Positions 26,681 through 35,516 are shown, counted from the first letter of the stretch. The stretch is DNA of 64,000 bases from Bacteroidota bacterium (GCA_023434025.1 JAEYTL010000027.1:62001-126000); one strand, 5' to 3'. Numbers and translations: made by a program. Notes: a model not told the origin generated them from the sequence alone.

Positions 26681-28705
26681 CTAAACCAACCCCGCTCTTT
26701 TCAACAATGCCTCCACTTTCGGTTCCTGACCTCTGAACTTTTTATACAATTCCATCGGCAATTCGGTACCCCCTTTTGATAAAACATTGTCTTTAAATTT
26801 GGTGGCTACTTCGGTATTAAAAATGCCTTTTTCCTGAAAATAGGCAAATGCATCAGCATCCAGCACTTCCGCCCATTTATAACTGTAATAACCCGATGAA
26901 TAGCCGCCTTGAAAAATATGCGAAAACGATGTACTCATACAGTTTTCTTCCACATCGGGATACAATGAAGTGCCTTCAAAAGCGACTTTTTCAAACGCTT
27001 TTACCTCTTCAATAGTTTGCACTTTGGCATGATAAGCCATGTCTAATAATCCGAAACTCAGTTGACGTAAGGTAGCCATACCTTCTAAGAAACTCGCACT
27101 TTCCTTGATTTTTTCCACATACTGTTGCGGAATCACTTCGCCGGTTAAATAATGCCTAGCAAATAAAGCCAAGGCTTCCGGTTCATAACACCAGTTTTCC
27201 ATGATCTGACTGGGTAATTCCACAAAATCCCAATATACCGATGTGCCCGACAAACTCGGATAGGTTGTGTTGGCTAACATGCCGTGCAACGCGTGTCCGA
27301 ATTCATGAAACAAAGTCGTCACTTCGTTAAAGGTTAGGAGCGAAGGTTTCGTTTCGGTCGGTGGTGTAAAATTGCACACAATCGAAACATGTGGTCTTTC
27401 GTTCACCCCATTTTTAATATACTGTGGTTTGAAGGAAGTCATCCAGGCTCCGTTTCGTTTCCCTTTTCTCGGGAAAAAGTCAGCATAAAAAATAGCAACT
27501 AATTCATTTTGAAAATCCAATACTTCAAAAGTTTGTACATCGTTATGGTATTTATCAATATCAAACACTTCTTTAAATCTAATTTCGAATAATTTCTCCG
27601 CAACGGTAAAAGCTCCGTTCAGCACATTTTCCAATTTGAAATACGGTTTCAGTAATTCATCATCCAAACGGAATAATTTCTGCTTCAATTTTTCAGAATA
27701 ATAGGCACCGTCCCATTTTTCCAATTGCTCAATTCCATCTAATTCTTTGGCAAAAGCCGTCAATTCAGCAAATTCTTTTAAAGCAGCGGGCTTCGCTTTT
27801 TCCAACAAATCATTCAAAAACGATTTCACTTTTTCCGGCTGTTGAGCCATTCGTTCTTCCAGTACAAAATGTGAATGTGATTCATAGTCCAACAAATTAG
27901 CTCTTTTGTGTCGCAGTTCAACGATACGTTTTACATTGGCTTGGTTGTCAAATTCATTGTTTTGAAACGCTTTTTTTCCGGCTGCAATGGCCATTTCCTT
28001 TCGCAGTTCACGATTGTCAACATACGTCACAAACGGCAAATAACTCGGAAAATCCAACGTAAAAACCCAGCCATTCAAACCTTTTGATTTGGCCAGACCC
28101 GCAGCCATTTCTTTGGCACCATCGGGTAAGCCTTTTAAGTCGGCTTCGTTAGTAATGTGCAATTGATAGTTGTTGGTTTCGGCCAAGACATTTTCGCCAT
28201 ACGTCAATTTTAACTTGGCTAATTCGGTGTCAATTTCACGCAATTTCAATTTATCTTCCTCTGAAAGTAATGCTCCATTTCGTGAAAAACCTTTGAATTT
28301 CTTATCTAAAAGTGTAGCTTGTTCGGTCGTTAAAGTCAGTTTGTCTTTTTGATCATAAACTGCTTTCACGCGTTTGAATAAATCTTCATTTAGTGCTATA
28401 TCATTGCTGAACTCCGTTAACAAAGGCGAAACTTCCTGAGCAATTTTCTGCATTTCATCACAGGTTTCAGCCGAATTCAAATTAAAGAAAATTGACGATA
28501 AACGATCTAATGTTTCCCCTGAAAAATCCAAGGCTTCAATCGTATTTTCAAAAGTAGGAGCTTCAGCATTATTTACGATTTCATCAATTTCAGCTTTTGC
28601 TTTTACAATGGTTTCTTCAAAAGCAGGTTTGTAATCGGCTAATTGTATTTGTAAAAAAGGTGCGGTGTTGTGTTTGGTTTGGAAATTTTGGGTCAGTGTT
28701 TTCAT
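26681..28705 (-). CDS. M3 family metallopeptidase (oligopeptidase A / peptidyl-dipeptidase type)
   Basis: The protein is about 674 residues from the ATG at 28705. A longer frame from a TTG at 28738 would start inside a hairpin loop and is rejected. It carries the zinc site HEFGHALHG, with the second Glu helix after it (YWDFVELPSQIMENWCYEP). SFSHIFQGGYSSGYYSYKWA holds the His/Tyr residues typical of M3 substrate binding. It cleaves short peptides, probably in the cytoplasm since no signal peptide is seen. The family includes both PrlC and Dcp, and the sequence alone does not settle which. Confidence 0.92.
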   Translation of the reverse strand: MKTLTQNFQTKHNTAPFLQIQLADYKPAFEETIVKAKAEIDEIVNNAEAPTFENTIEALDFSGETLDRLSSIFFNLNSAETCDEMQKIAQEVSPLLTEFSNDIALNEDLFKRVKAVYDQKDKLTLTTEQATLLDKKFKGFSRNGALLSEEDKLKLREIDTELAKLKLTYGENVLAETNNYQLHITNEADLKGLPDGAKEMAAGLAKSKGLNGWVFTLDFPSYLPFVTYVDNRELRKEMAIAAGKKAFQNNEFDNQANVKRIVELRHKRANLLDYESHSHFVLEERMAQQPEKVKSFLNDLLEKAKPAALKEFAELTAFAKELDGIEQLEKWDGAYYSEKLKQKLFRLDDELLKPYFKLENVLNGAFTVAEKLFEIRFKEVFDIDKYHNDVQTFEVLDFQNELVAIFYADFFPRKGKRNGAWMTSFKPQYIKNGVNERPHVSIVCNFTPPTETKPSLLTFNEVTTLFHEFGHALHGMLANTTYPSLSGTSVYWDFVELPSQIMENWCYEPEALALFARHYLTGEVIPQQYVEKIKESASFLEGMATLRQLSFGLLDMAYHAKVQTIEEVKAFEKVAFEGTSLYPDVEENCMSTSFSHIFQGGYSSGYYSYKWAEVLDADAFAYFQEKGIFNTEVATKFKDNVLSKGGTELPMELYKKFRGQEPKVEALLKRAGLV

Positions 28706-28720
28706 TTTGATAGTATGATT

Positions 28721-28753
28721 AACCCTGTCAGAGTTCAAAACTCTGACAGGGTT
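28721..28753. repeat. 15-bp inverted repeat with CCTGTCAG core between purE and the M3 peptidase gene
   Basis: AACCCTGTCAGAGTT (28721-28735) and AACTCTGACAGGGTT (28739-28753) are perfect complements around a 3-nt loop. A T5 run follows on the plus strand. It lies in the gap after purE on the minus strand and shares its CTGTCAG core with the inverted repeat at 19088-19126. Confidence 0.85.
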
Positions 28754-28771
28754 TTTATAATTAGTATAATT

Positions 28772-29257
28772 TTATTTTTTTAATTCCGATGCAGCTTTAT
28801 TCACAGCCTCTTTCAAACTCTCTTTGTAAAAAACAATTTTATCCAGCACACATTTATCATGACTTCCGATAATTTGTGCGGCCAAAATGCCGGCATTTTT
28901 GGCCCCGTTCAACGCGACTGTCGCCACGGGAACACCGCCCGGCATTTGCAAAATCGACAAAACGGAATCCCAACCGTCGATGGAGTTGCTGGATTTCACG
29001 GGAACACCAATAACCGGTAAAGGAGACATCGAAGCGACCATTCCGGGTAAATGTGCTGCACCACCTGCACCGGCAATTATTACCGAAATGCCACGGATAT
29101 GGGCATTTTTACTGAACTCAACCAATTTTTCAGGTGTTCGGTGTGCCGAAACAATATCGACTTCGGTTTCAATATCAAATCCTTTTAAAATGTCGATGGC
29201 TTCCTGCATGACCGGCATGTCGGAAATGGAACCCATGATGATGGCTACTTTGCTCAT
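28772..29257 (-). CDS. purE: 5-(carboxyamino)imidazole ribonucleotide mutase
   Basis: The start chosen at 29257 gives 161 residues, the normal class I PurE length, beginning MSKVAIIMGSISDMPVMQEA. The frame extends up to 29320, but that would overlap purK. Active-site motifs are visible: GSISDMPVM, VSAHRTPEKL and AGAGGAAHLPGMVASMSPLP. It converts N5-CAIR to CAIR in purine synthesis, using the product of PurK. The gap to purK is 49 nt, so the two form an operon in the order purK-purE. Confidence 0.96.
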   Translation of the reverse strand: MSKVAIIMGSISDMPVMQEAIDILKGFDIETEVDIVSAHRTPEKLVEFSKNAHIRGISVIIAGAGGAAHLPGMVASMSPLPVIGVPVKSSNSIDGWDSVLSILQMPGGVPVATVALNGAKNAGILAAQIIGSHDKCVLDKIVFYKESLKEAVNKAASELKK

Positions 29258-29306
29258 TATGTTTTTTTTCAGGTTTAATGTTTCAAGTTCTTTTAGTTTA
29301 AACTGT

Positions 29307-30464
29307 TTACGGTGACTCACTGCTTATCACCCTTATACCATTTTTCACCACTTCCGCTATTCTTCTCGCTTCCTTCATATCTTCATTCACAATCGTTACA
29401 TGTCCCATTTTTCTAAAAGGCCGTGTTTCTCTTTTGCCGTAAATATGAGGTGTTACGCCATCAATGGCCATGATGTTGACAATGTTTTCATAAACAACCG
29501 GGCCTGAAAAGCCCTCGGCACCCACCAAATTTACCATAATTCCGGCTACTTTGCTGGCGGTATTGCCTAAAGGTAAACCTAAAATGGCCCGCAAATGATT
29601 TTCAAACTGCGAGGTATAGCTGGCTTCAATACTGTAATGTCCGGAGTTATGTGGTCGTGGAGCGACTTCGTTCACTAAAATTTCATCATTTTCGGTTTGG
29701 AACATTTCTACGGCCAGTAAACCGACATGATTGAAAACAGATGAGGCTTGCAATGCAATTTCCTGTGCTTTTTGAGCCGTCTTTGCATCAATTCGGGCAG
29801 GACAAATCACATATTCCACCTGGTTGGCTTCGGGATGAAATTCCATTTCTACCACCGGATAGGTTTTTACTTCTCCGGAAACCGAACGCACCACAATGAC
29901 CGCCAATTCATTTTTAAACGGAATCATTTCTTCAATCAGGCAAGGTGTTTCGGGTAAATCTGACATATCATTTTCAGACTTTAGAATCTTTACTCCAAAC
30001 CCGTCATAACCAAATCGGTCTTGTTTCCAGACACAAGGGAAAACCAGGTTTTCTTTTTGAGCCATTAAGTCTTCTTTAGAATTAAAGAGCAATGCTTTTG
30101 CCGTTGGAATTTGACTTTCGATATACAGTTTTTTCTGTGTGATTTTACTTTGAATGTTTCGCAGGGTTTTGGGAGAAGGGAACACTTTTTTGCCTTCCGC
30201 TTCCAATTGATCCAAAGCATCTAAATTGACGTTTTCAATTTCAATGGTCAGCACATCAACTTTTTTTCCAAACTGGTAAACGGTGTCAAAGTCAAGTAGA
30301 TTGCCTACTTCAAAATAATGAGTACCAAATAGACAAGGAGCATCTTTACTGGGGTCTAACGCATAGGTTTGGATATCAAATTTTCGGGTTTCAGTCAAAA
30401 GCATTTTGCCTAACTGGCCGCCACCTAAAATACCTAGTTTAAAATCGGATGAAAAATAATTCAT
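29307..30464 (-). CDS. purK: 5-(carboxyamino)imidazole ribonucleotide synthase
   Basis: The ATG at 30464 gives 385 residues starting MNYFSSDFKLGILGGGQLGK; a TTG further upstream at 30500 lies within a palindrome and is less likely. The protein is an ATP-grasp enzyme. GILGGGQLGKML opens the N-terminal domain, PCVWKQDRFGYDGFGVKIL forms the ATP-grasp lid, and NEVAPRPHNSGHYSIEAS holds the metal and substrate residues. It carboxylates AIR to N5-CAIR with ATP and bicarbonate. It is first in a purK-purE pair. Confidence 0.96.
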   Translation of the reverse strand: MNYFSSDFKLGILGGGQLGKMLLTETRKFDIQTYALDPSKDAPCLFGTHYFEVGNLLDFDTVYQFGKKVDVLTIEIENVNLDALDQLEAEGKKVFPSPKTLRNIQSKITQKKLYIESQIPTAKALLFNSKEDLMAQKENLVFPCVWKQDRFGYDGFGVKILKSENDMSDLPETPCLIEEMIPFKNELAVIVVRSVSGEVKTYPVVEMEFHPEANQVEYVICPARIDAKTAQKAQEIALQASSVFNHVGLLAVEMFQTENDEILVNEVAPRPHNSGHYSIEASYTSQFENHLRAILGLPLGNTASKVAGIMVNLVGAEGFSGPVVYENIVNIMAIDGVTPHIYGKRETRPFRKMGHVTIVNEDMKEARRIAEVVKNGIRVISSESP

Positions 30465-30490
30465 GGTGTTGCTGTAGTTATAGTTGTTTT

Positions 30491-30518
30491 GTATGGACAA
30501 GCCGCGACTTGTCCATAC
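30491..30518. repeat. 11-bp perfect inverted repeat between the toxin gene and purK
   Basis: GTATGGACAAG (30491-30501) and CTTGTCCATAC (30508-30518) enclose the loop CCGCGA. It lies 5 nt past the stop of the PIN-domain gene and 26 nt before purK, both on the minus strand, so it could end the toxin-antitoxin transcript. TTTTT follows on the plus strand. Confidence 0.8.
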
Positions 30519-30523
30519 TGTTT

Positions 30524-30940
30524 TTATTCAATCGTTGTCAAAAAATCATCCGGCGTTAAAACGCTTATTTCTGTAAATTTATAATCTTTTAAATCTCTGG
30601 TCACTATACAATCCATATTATTTATCGATTGTGCCGATACAATTTGAATCGCATCTTCAAAATCTTTGTGATTGGATTTTAGGCTTTTTTTGATGATGTT
30701 TATATCTACAGGAATAATAACGATATGTTCTGTTAAATGTTCAATTGCAGTTCTTGTTTTTTTCTCAGAAATAGATTTTTTTAAAATATAATGTAAGGTT
30801 GTAATTGTATTTGAAGATGTGTAAAGACGAATACTTCTTTTTATTCCTAAATTATAAATTTTTAGTGAATTATCAACAAAAGGAAATCGATTAGCATATA
30901 CGTCAATTAATATATTAATATCGATAAATACGTTTTTCAT
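30524..30940 (-). CDS. PIN-domain toxin (VapC-like)
   Basis: The 138-residue protein starts MKNVFIDINILIDVYANRFP, with the first acidic residue of a PIN nuclease in FIDINILID. It has a central acidic site (NHKDFEDAIQIVSAQ) and a late one (CIVTRDLKDYK, where D follows R as in the VapC TRDxxD/F pattern). PIN toxins cleave RNA in a Mg-dependent way. The gene overlaps the antitoxin gene by 4 nt, the usual arrangement for a translationally coupled pair. It is complete, and no residue of the acidic set appears lost. Confidence 0.85.
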   Translation of the reverse strand: MKNVFIDINILIDVYANRFPFVDNSLKIYNLGIKRSIRLYTSSNTITTLHYILKKSISEKKTRTAIEHLTEHIVIIPVDINIIKKSLKSNHKDFEDAIQIVSAQSINNMDCIVTRDLKDYKFTEISVLTPDDFLTTIE

Positions 30941-31203
30941 ATGCCATATTTTTCTTTGTAATATTCTTCTTTAGCTTTTTTAATGTCAAAATCTGGAGGT
31001 AATTGAATTATTCCAACTAATTTTTTTAGCTGAGGATCAATTTCATCATCTTTAGTTGTGTCATTTTTTTTGTCTGATTTTTCCACCAAATTCTTAAAAT
31101 AATTCTCCACCATTTCAGATAAACTTCTGCCCGTACCTTTGGCATAGATTTTTGCTTTCTCAATGATTTCTTTGTCGAGTGATAAGGTGAGTTTGGTATT
31201 CAT
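30937..31203 (-). CDS. Antitoxin with ribbon-helix-helix N-terminus (DUF6364-like)
   Basis: The 88-residue protein opens with MNTKLTLSLDKEIIEKAKIY, then AKGTGRSLSEMVENYFKNLV, a strand and two helices as in ribbon-helix-helix DNA-binding antitoxins. The C-terminal half is charged (KKNDTTKDDEIDPQ) and ends in a segment (IQLPPDFDIKKAKEEYYKEK) likely to wrap the PIN toxin. It overlaps the toxin start, so antitoxin is translated first. Such proteins usually repress their own promoter. Confidence 0.85.
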   Translation of the reverse strand: MNTKLTLSLDKEIIEKAKIYAKGTGRSLSEMVENYFKNLVEKSDKKNDTTKDDEIDPQLKKLVGIIQLPPDFDIKKAKEEYYKEKYGI

Positions 31204-31237
31204 GTACGTACAATTTTTGCAAATATACGTAAAATGA

Positions 31238-31792
31238 TTATTTTATCGTGTTAATTTTTTTCAAAATATTCTTCGCTGCTGCTTTATAACCGGCAGAATG
31301 ATGAGAATAATCCTGACTCAAAATGGGTTTCAATTCGTCATAAATCCAATTATACTTTTTGCCAAAAATGAATAGTGCTTTCATAGCATAAGCTTTAGAA
31401 GCCACTTTTTCATCCTGAATTAGCCGGTCAATTAAGGCTTCAATTAAAATATGTTCTTGTTCCTGGGATAATTTGATGCCGTTTTTCCGATGATTGCTTT
31501 TGGCTAAAAACAGTGCAATCCGGGTGGCAGGCCTGAGTGAAGAATCGTTCTTTATTTTTGGTAAAACTTCGCAAAAAGCATCTAAATAGGGAATTAATAA
31601 TTTCAGTTTTTTTTCGCCTACCAAATCCAGGCTCCAGAAGGCTTTTACGTGCAATTCGTGATGAACGTCAAAAGCAATTTCAATTAGTTCATGTAAATTT
31701 TCTTCGCTTTTTATCGCAAAATTACTAATCGAAACTCTGCTTTTTACATGAGCAGTTCCGGCTTCAATCTTTTGATACATTTTTGAATTCAT
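31238..31792 (-). CDS. HEAT-like helical repeat protein
   Basis: The 184-residue protein is predicted all-helical, with several helix pairs (LHELIEIAFDVHHELHVKAF; LKLLIPYLDAFCEVLPKIKN; EHILIEALIDRLIQDEKVAS; KAYAMKALFIFGKKYNW). No catalytic motif is visible. Flavobacterial relatives are, as I recall, sometimes labelled adenylosuccinate lyase, but this is far too short and lacks lyase signatures. It follows no gene closely and lies upstream of the toxin-antitoxin pair on the same strand. The function is unknown. Confidence 0.65.
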   Translation of the reverse strand: MNSKMYQKIEAGTAHVKSRVSISNFAIKSEENLHELIEIAFDVHHELHVKAFWSLDLVGEKKLKLLIPYLDAFCEVLPKIKNDSSLRPATRIALFLAKSNHRKNGIKLSQEQEHILIEALIDRLIQDEKVASKAYAMKALFIFGKKYNWIYDELKPILSQDYSHHSAGYKAAAKNILKKINTIK

Positions 31793-31856
31793 CCGGTAAA
31801 TATATCAATTTTACAAAAAAGTATGGATTCTTACTTCTTAATACTCAATACTTCCT

Positions 31857-31864
31857 TAAATTTG
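31857..31864 (+). promoter_or_regulatory. Candidate -7 promoter element for hpt-adk
   Basis: TAAATTTG fits TAnnTTTG and lies 22 nt before the hpt start codon. The -33 TTG is not clear. Confidence 0.45.
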
Positions 31865-31886
31865 CACCTTTATTAAAGAATACAAT

Positions 31887-32417
31887 ATGATACATCTTCA
31901 CGATAAATCGTTTGAACCCTTTATTTCCTCTGAAGAAATTGATTTTGCTATTTCAAATTTAGCCAGGCAGATGGATGATGATTTTTTTGACGAGGTACCC
32001 GTTTTTATAGGGGTATTAAACGGAGCTTTCATGGTGCTGTCTGATTTGATGAAAAAATACCGCGGCATGTGTGAAGTAAATTTCGTAAAAATGTCTTCTT
32101 ATGAGGGAATGCAAACGACCAACGAAGTAAAACAGCTCATAGGCTTAAATCAGGAGGTAGAAGGAAGAACCGTTGTAATTGTAGAAGATATCATTGATAC
32201 CGGCAATACGATTGAAGAACTGAAAGCCATTTTCAAGGATAAAAAAGTAAAACATCTCAAAATCGCAACCTTATTTTTAAAACCCGATGCTTACAAAAAA
32301 GATATCAAAATCGATTATGTCGGTATTCGGATCCCTGATAAGTTCATTGTTGGTTACGGCTTGGATTATGACGGTTTGGGAAGAAATTTGCCGGATGTTT
32401 ATCAACTTGCTGAATAA
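31887..32417 (+). CDS. hpt: Hypoxanthine phosphoribosyltransferase
   Basis: The 176-residue protein carries the type I PRTase PRPP loop (VVIVEDIIDTGNTIEEL), a flexible-loop serine region (FVKMSSYEG) and the purine-binding end (IRIPDKFIVGYGLDYDGLGR) typical of hypoxanthine/guanine transferases. It salvages hypoxanthine and perhaps guanine to the nucleotides using PRPP. The adk gene follows after 37 nt on the same strand, a sensible purine-nucleotide pair. Confidence 0.93.
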   Translation: MIHLHDKSFEPFISSEEIDFAISNLARQMDDDFFDEVPVFIGVLNGAFMVLSDLMKKYRGMCEVNFVKMSSYEGMQTTNEVKQLIGLNQEVEGRTVVIVEDIIDTGNTIEELKAIFKDKKVKHLKIATLFLKPDAYKKDIKIDYVGIRIPDKFIVGYGLDYDGLGRNLPDVYQLAE

Positions 32418-32454
32418 ATCAAAAATCTAACTATCTAAAAATACAATAATCCAA

Positions 32455-33030
32455 ATGATTAACATCGTTCTTTTCGGAAAACCGGGTGCGGGAAAAGGTA
32501 CACAAGCAGAATTTTTAAAAGAGAAGTATAATTTAACGCATTTATCAACGGGTGATATTTTTCGTTATAACATTAAAAATGATACGGCATTAGGAAAACT
32601 AGCCAAAGCGTTCATGGACAAAGGCGATTTGGTACCGGATGAAGTAACCATACAAATGTTGCAAAGCGAAGTCGATAAAAACCCTGATTCAGCCGGCTTT
32701 TTATTCGACGGGTTTCCAAGAACCATTGCCCAGGCAGAGGCTCTGGACGCTTTTCTGGCTGCCAAGAATCAAAATATTACCGCAACAGTAGCTTTGGAGG
32801 CAGACGATGAAATTTTGGTTAAACGGTTGTTAGAAAGAGGAAAAACCTCCGGAAGACCTGACGATCAAGACGAAGAAAAAATCAGGAACAGATATCAGGA
32901 ATACAACGAAAAAACCGCTCCGTTAATGGAGTATTATAAAAATCAGGGTAAATTTCATGCCGTAAACGGAATTGGAACTATTGCTGAGGTAACCGAGCGA
33001 TTAAATTTGGTTTTTGATCATTTGAAATAA
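32455..33030 (+). CDS. adk: Adenylate kinase
   Basis: The 191-residue protein has the P-loop FGKPGAGKGTQAEFLKEKY, the AMP-binding LSTGDIFRYNI and the DGFPRTIAQAEAL motif. It is the short form: the LID region (RGKTSGRPDDQDEEKIRNRY) has no zinc-binding cysteines. It interconverts ATP plus AMP with two ADP in the cytoplasm. It is the second gene of the hpt-adk pair. Confidence 0.96.
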   Translation: MINIVLFGKPGAGKGTQAEFLKEKYNLTHLSTGDIFRYNIKNDTALGKLAKAFMDKGDLVPDEVTIQMLQSEVDKNPDSAGFLFDGFPRTIAQAEALDAFLAAKNQNITATVALEADDEILVKRLLERGKTSGRPDDQDEEKIRNRYQEYNEKTAPLMEYYKNQGKFHAVNGIGTIAEVTERLNLVFDHLK

Positions 33031-33089
33031 AGATTTAATTAGCTGAAATTTGGCAAATTACTCTTAAATTTTTTCAGATATTTGCAAAA

Positions 33090-33132
33090 TAAAGGAGCTG
33101 CATCCGGATAGAAGGTGATGTTGCTCTTTTTT
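33090..33132 (+). terminator. Imperfect hairpin with T-tract after adk
   Basis: GGAGCTGCATC and GATGTTGCTC (about 33093-33125) pair imperfectly and are followed by an eight-T run. This is probably a rho-independent terminator between adk and the CNNM-family gene. Confidence 0.5.
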
Positions 33133-33147
33133 TTCTAAAATCAACAG

Positions 33148-34422
33148 ATGGAAATTGTAATCATTTTATTTTTAATTTTATTGAACGGTATTTTTTCGAT
33201 GTCGGAAATTGCCTTGATTTCTGCTCGTAAAAACCGTTTAGAGACGGCTGCCAAAAAAGGGAATCCCTCTGCGAAAGCGGCATTGGATTTAGCCAATTCT
33301 CCCAACAAGTTTTTATCCACTGTTCAAATCGGGATTACACTGATTGGAATTTTAACCGGTATCTTTTCCGGAGATAAAATTACAACCGATGTGCAAAATG
33401 TTGTTGCCGGATTTGAACTCTTAAAACCATATGCTAATTCGGTAGCTGTCGGAATTGTGGTGGTTATCCTTACTTTTTTTTCATTAGTTTTAGGTGAATT
33501 GGTTCCTAAAAGAATTGGTTTGAATTATCCGGAAGCCATTGCAAAATCGGTTGCGGTGCCCATGAAAATTATTTCAAAAATTACGGCTCCTTTTATCTGG
33601 TTATTAACGGTTTCAACTGAATTTATTTTAGATACTTTCAGGATTAAACCCACGGCAGACGGAAAGGTTACCGAAGAAGAAATCAAAGCCATTATAAAAG
33701 AAGGAACAGAAGTGGGTGAAGTGCAGGAAATTGAGCAGGATATCGTGGAACGCGTTTTCCACATTGGCGACCGTAAAGTGAATTCGCTGATGACGCATCG
33801 TAAATCGGTTGATTACCTTTCGTTGAACGATTCTCCGGAACAGTTGAAATCGAAAGTACTGGATGATTTGCACTCCTTTTATCCGGTTTGTCATGAAAAT
33901 TTAGATGAAATTATCGGAATTGTATCGCTCAAGGAATTATTCCTGAATTTTGAAAAAGGGGCTTTCGATTTAAAAGCAATGATCAAAGAGCCGGTATATT
34001 TTATTGAACATACTTCGGCTTACAAAGCCTTGGAGATTTTTAAGAAGTCACATATTCATTATGCTTTGATTGTTGATGAGCATGGCGTTTTTCAGGGAAT
34101 CATTACTTTGAATGATATTTTGGAAGCGTTGGTAGGCAATGCTTCAGATTTTTATGAGGAAGAGTTTCAGTTGGTGGCAAGGGAAGATGGAAGTTGGTTG
34201 GTTGACGGACATTATTCGTTACATGACTTTTTAACTTATTTTGATATGGATGAGCATATCAATGATTACGAAGTAACAACCGTAAGCGGATTTATCATTA
34301 CCGAATTAGGCGATATTCCGAAACAAGGACAAAAATTAATCTGGAATAAATTAGAATTTGAGGTGATGGATATGGATGGAGTGAAAATAGATAAAATTCT
34401 GATTAAAAATTTAAAAGAATAA
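33148..34422 (+). CDS. CNNM/CorC (hemolysin-like) family membrane protein
   Basis: The 424-residue protein has the DUF21/CNNM membrane domain (about 1-190, with FSMSEIALISARKNRLE and VLGELVPKRIGLNYPE). A CBS pair follows (about 205-330, with LMTHRKSVDYL and LIVDEHGVFQGIITLNDIL), then a C-terminal CorC/HlyC domain (about 340-420, WLVDGHYSLHDFLTYF). Proteins of this build are linked to Mg/Co efflux or tolerance; the label hemolysin is historical. It is expected in the inner membrane with a cytoplasmic CBS part. Confidence 0.9.
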   Translation: MEIVIILFLILLNGIFSMSEIALISARKNRLETAAKKGNPSAKAALDLANSPNKFLSTVQIGITLIGILTGIFSGDKITTDVQNVVAGFELLKPYANSVAVGIVVVILTFFSLVLGELVPKRIGLNYPEAIAKSVAVPMKIISKITAPFIWLLTVSTEFILDTFRIKPTADGKVTEEEIKAIIKEGTEVGEVQEIEQDIVERVFHIGDRKVNSLMTHRKSVDYLSLNDSPEQLKSKVLDDLHSFYPVCHENLDEIIGIVSLKELFLNFEKGAFDLKAMIKEPVYFIEHTSAYKALEIFKKSHIHYALIVDEHGVFQGIITLNDILEALVGNASDFYEEEFQLVAREDGSWLVDGHYSLHDFLTYFDMDEHINDYEVTTVSGFIITELGDIPKQGQKLIWNKLEFEVMDMDGVKIDKILIKNLKE

Positions 34423-34423
34423 A

Positions 34424-34500
34424 GAATCAGTGATCAGTAAGCCGTTTTAGTAATCAGCCGGAACTGAATAAGAAACTGACAATTGGTAACTGACAACAGA
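34424..34500. repeat. Degenerate ATCAG/CTGAC word repeat before obg
   Basis: ATCAG words (34426, 34433 and 34453) lie on the left and CTGAC/ACTGA words (34463, 34475 and 34489) on the right. Several are 7 or 14 nt apart and the two halves are roughly complementary. It looks like a decayed member of the heptad-repeat hairpins seen elsewhere in the window. It fills the whole gap between the CNNM gene and obg. Confidence 0.45.
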
Positions 34501-34511
34501 AAACATAAAAA

Positions 34512-35516
34512 ATGACAGAGGGGAATTTTGTAGACTACGTAAAAATATATGTTTCATCCGGAAAAGGCGGAAAGGGTTCTTCGCATCTTCACCGTGAAAA
34601 GTTCATTGAAAAAGGAGGCCCGGATGGCGGCGATGGCGGCCGGGGAGGACACGTCTTTTTAAAAGGAAACAAAAACTTATGGACACTTTTTCATCTGAAG
34701 TTTATTAAACATATCCGTGCGGGTCATGGAGGCGATGGCGGAAGTTCCAGAAGTACCGGTCATGACGGGGAAGATAAGTATATTGAAGTGCCTTTGGGCA
34801 CAGTGGTCCGCGATCAGGAAACCGGAGAAATTCTATTTGAAATTACCGAACATGACGAGGTGAAAATTGTTGCCGAAGGCGGAAAAGGCGGTTTAGGCAA
34901 CTGGCATTTTCGTTCGTCAACCAATCAAACACCCCGCTATGCTCAACCGGGAATGCCGGTGAAAGAAGTGGATGTTATTTTAGAGTTAAAAGTATTGGCC
35001 GATGTTGGTTTAGTTGGCTTTCCTAATGCCGGAAAATCAACGTTGCTTTCGGTTATGACTTCCGCCAAGCCAAAAATTGCTGATTATCCTTTTACAACCC
35101 TGAAACCGAATTTGGGTATCGTGGCTTACCGTGATTTTCAATCATTTGTAATGGCTGATATTCCCGGGATCATTGAAGGAGCTGCTGAAGGAAAAGGATT
35201 GGGACATTATTTTTTGCGGCATATTGAACGAAATTCCATTCTATTGTTTTTGGTACCGGCCGATGCAGCCGATATTAAAAAAGAATACGAAATTTTGTTG
35301 GATGAACTTCGTCGTTATAACCCTGAAATGTTGGATAAAGACCGTATATTGGTCATTTCTAAATGCGATATGTTAGATGATGAGCTCAAAGCGGAACTCG
35401 AAAAACAAATGAAAAAAGAGTTCAAAGGAACCAAGTACCATTTCATATCATCAGTAGCCCAACAGGGTTTGCAGGAACTGAAAGATATGCTGTGGAAAAT
35501 GTTGAATGCGGAATAG
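34512..35516 (+). CDS. obg: GTPase Obg (CgtA)
   Basis: The 334-residue protein has the glycine-rich Obg fold at the N-terminus (VSSGKGGKGSSHLHREKFIE, then GGPDGGDGGRGGHV). The G domain follows with GLVGFPNAGKSTLLS (G1), DYPFTTLKPNLG (G2), VMADIPGIIEGA (G3) and ISKCD (G4). It is a ribosome-associated GTPase acting in 50S assembly. The C-terminal extension of some Obg proteins is absent, as is usual in this phylum. Confidence 0.96.
   Translation: MTEGNFVDYVKIYVSSGKGGKGSSHLHREKFIEKGGPDGGDGGRGGHVFLKGNKNLWTLFHLKFIKHIRAGHGGDGGSSRSTGHDGEDKYIEVPLGTVVRDQETGEILFEITEHDEVKIVAEGGKGGLGNWHFRSSTNQTPRYAQPGMPVKEVDVILELKVLADVGLVGFPNAGKSTLLSVMTSAKPKIADYPFTTLKPNLGIVAYRDFQSFVMADIPGIIEGAAEGKGLGHYFLRHIERNSILLFLVPADAADIKKEYEILLDELRRYNPEMLDKDRILVISKCDMLDDELKAELEKQMKKEFKGTKYHFISSVAQQGLQELKDMLWKMLNAE

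Noticed and set aside
28706..28738. Longer start (TTG) for the M3 peptidase
   Set aside because: The extra codons lie inside a perfect inverted repeat and add no family sequence; the ATG at 28705 fits the family N-terminus.
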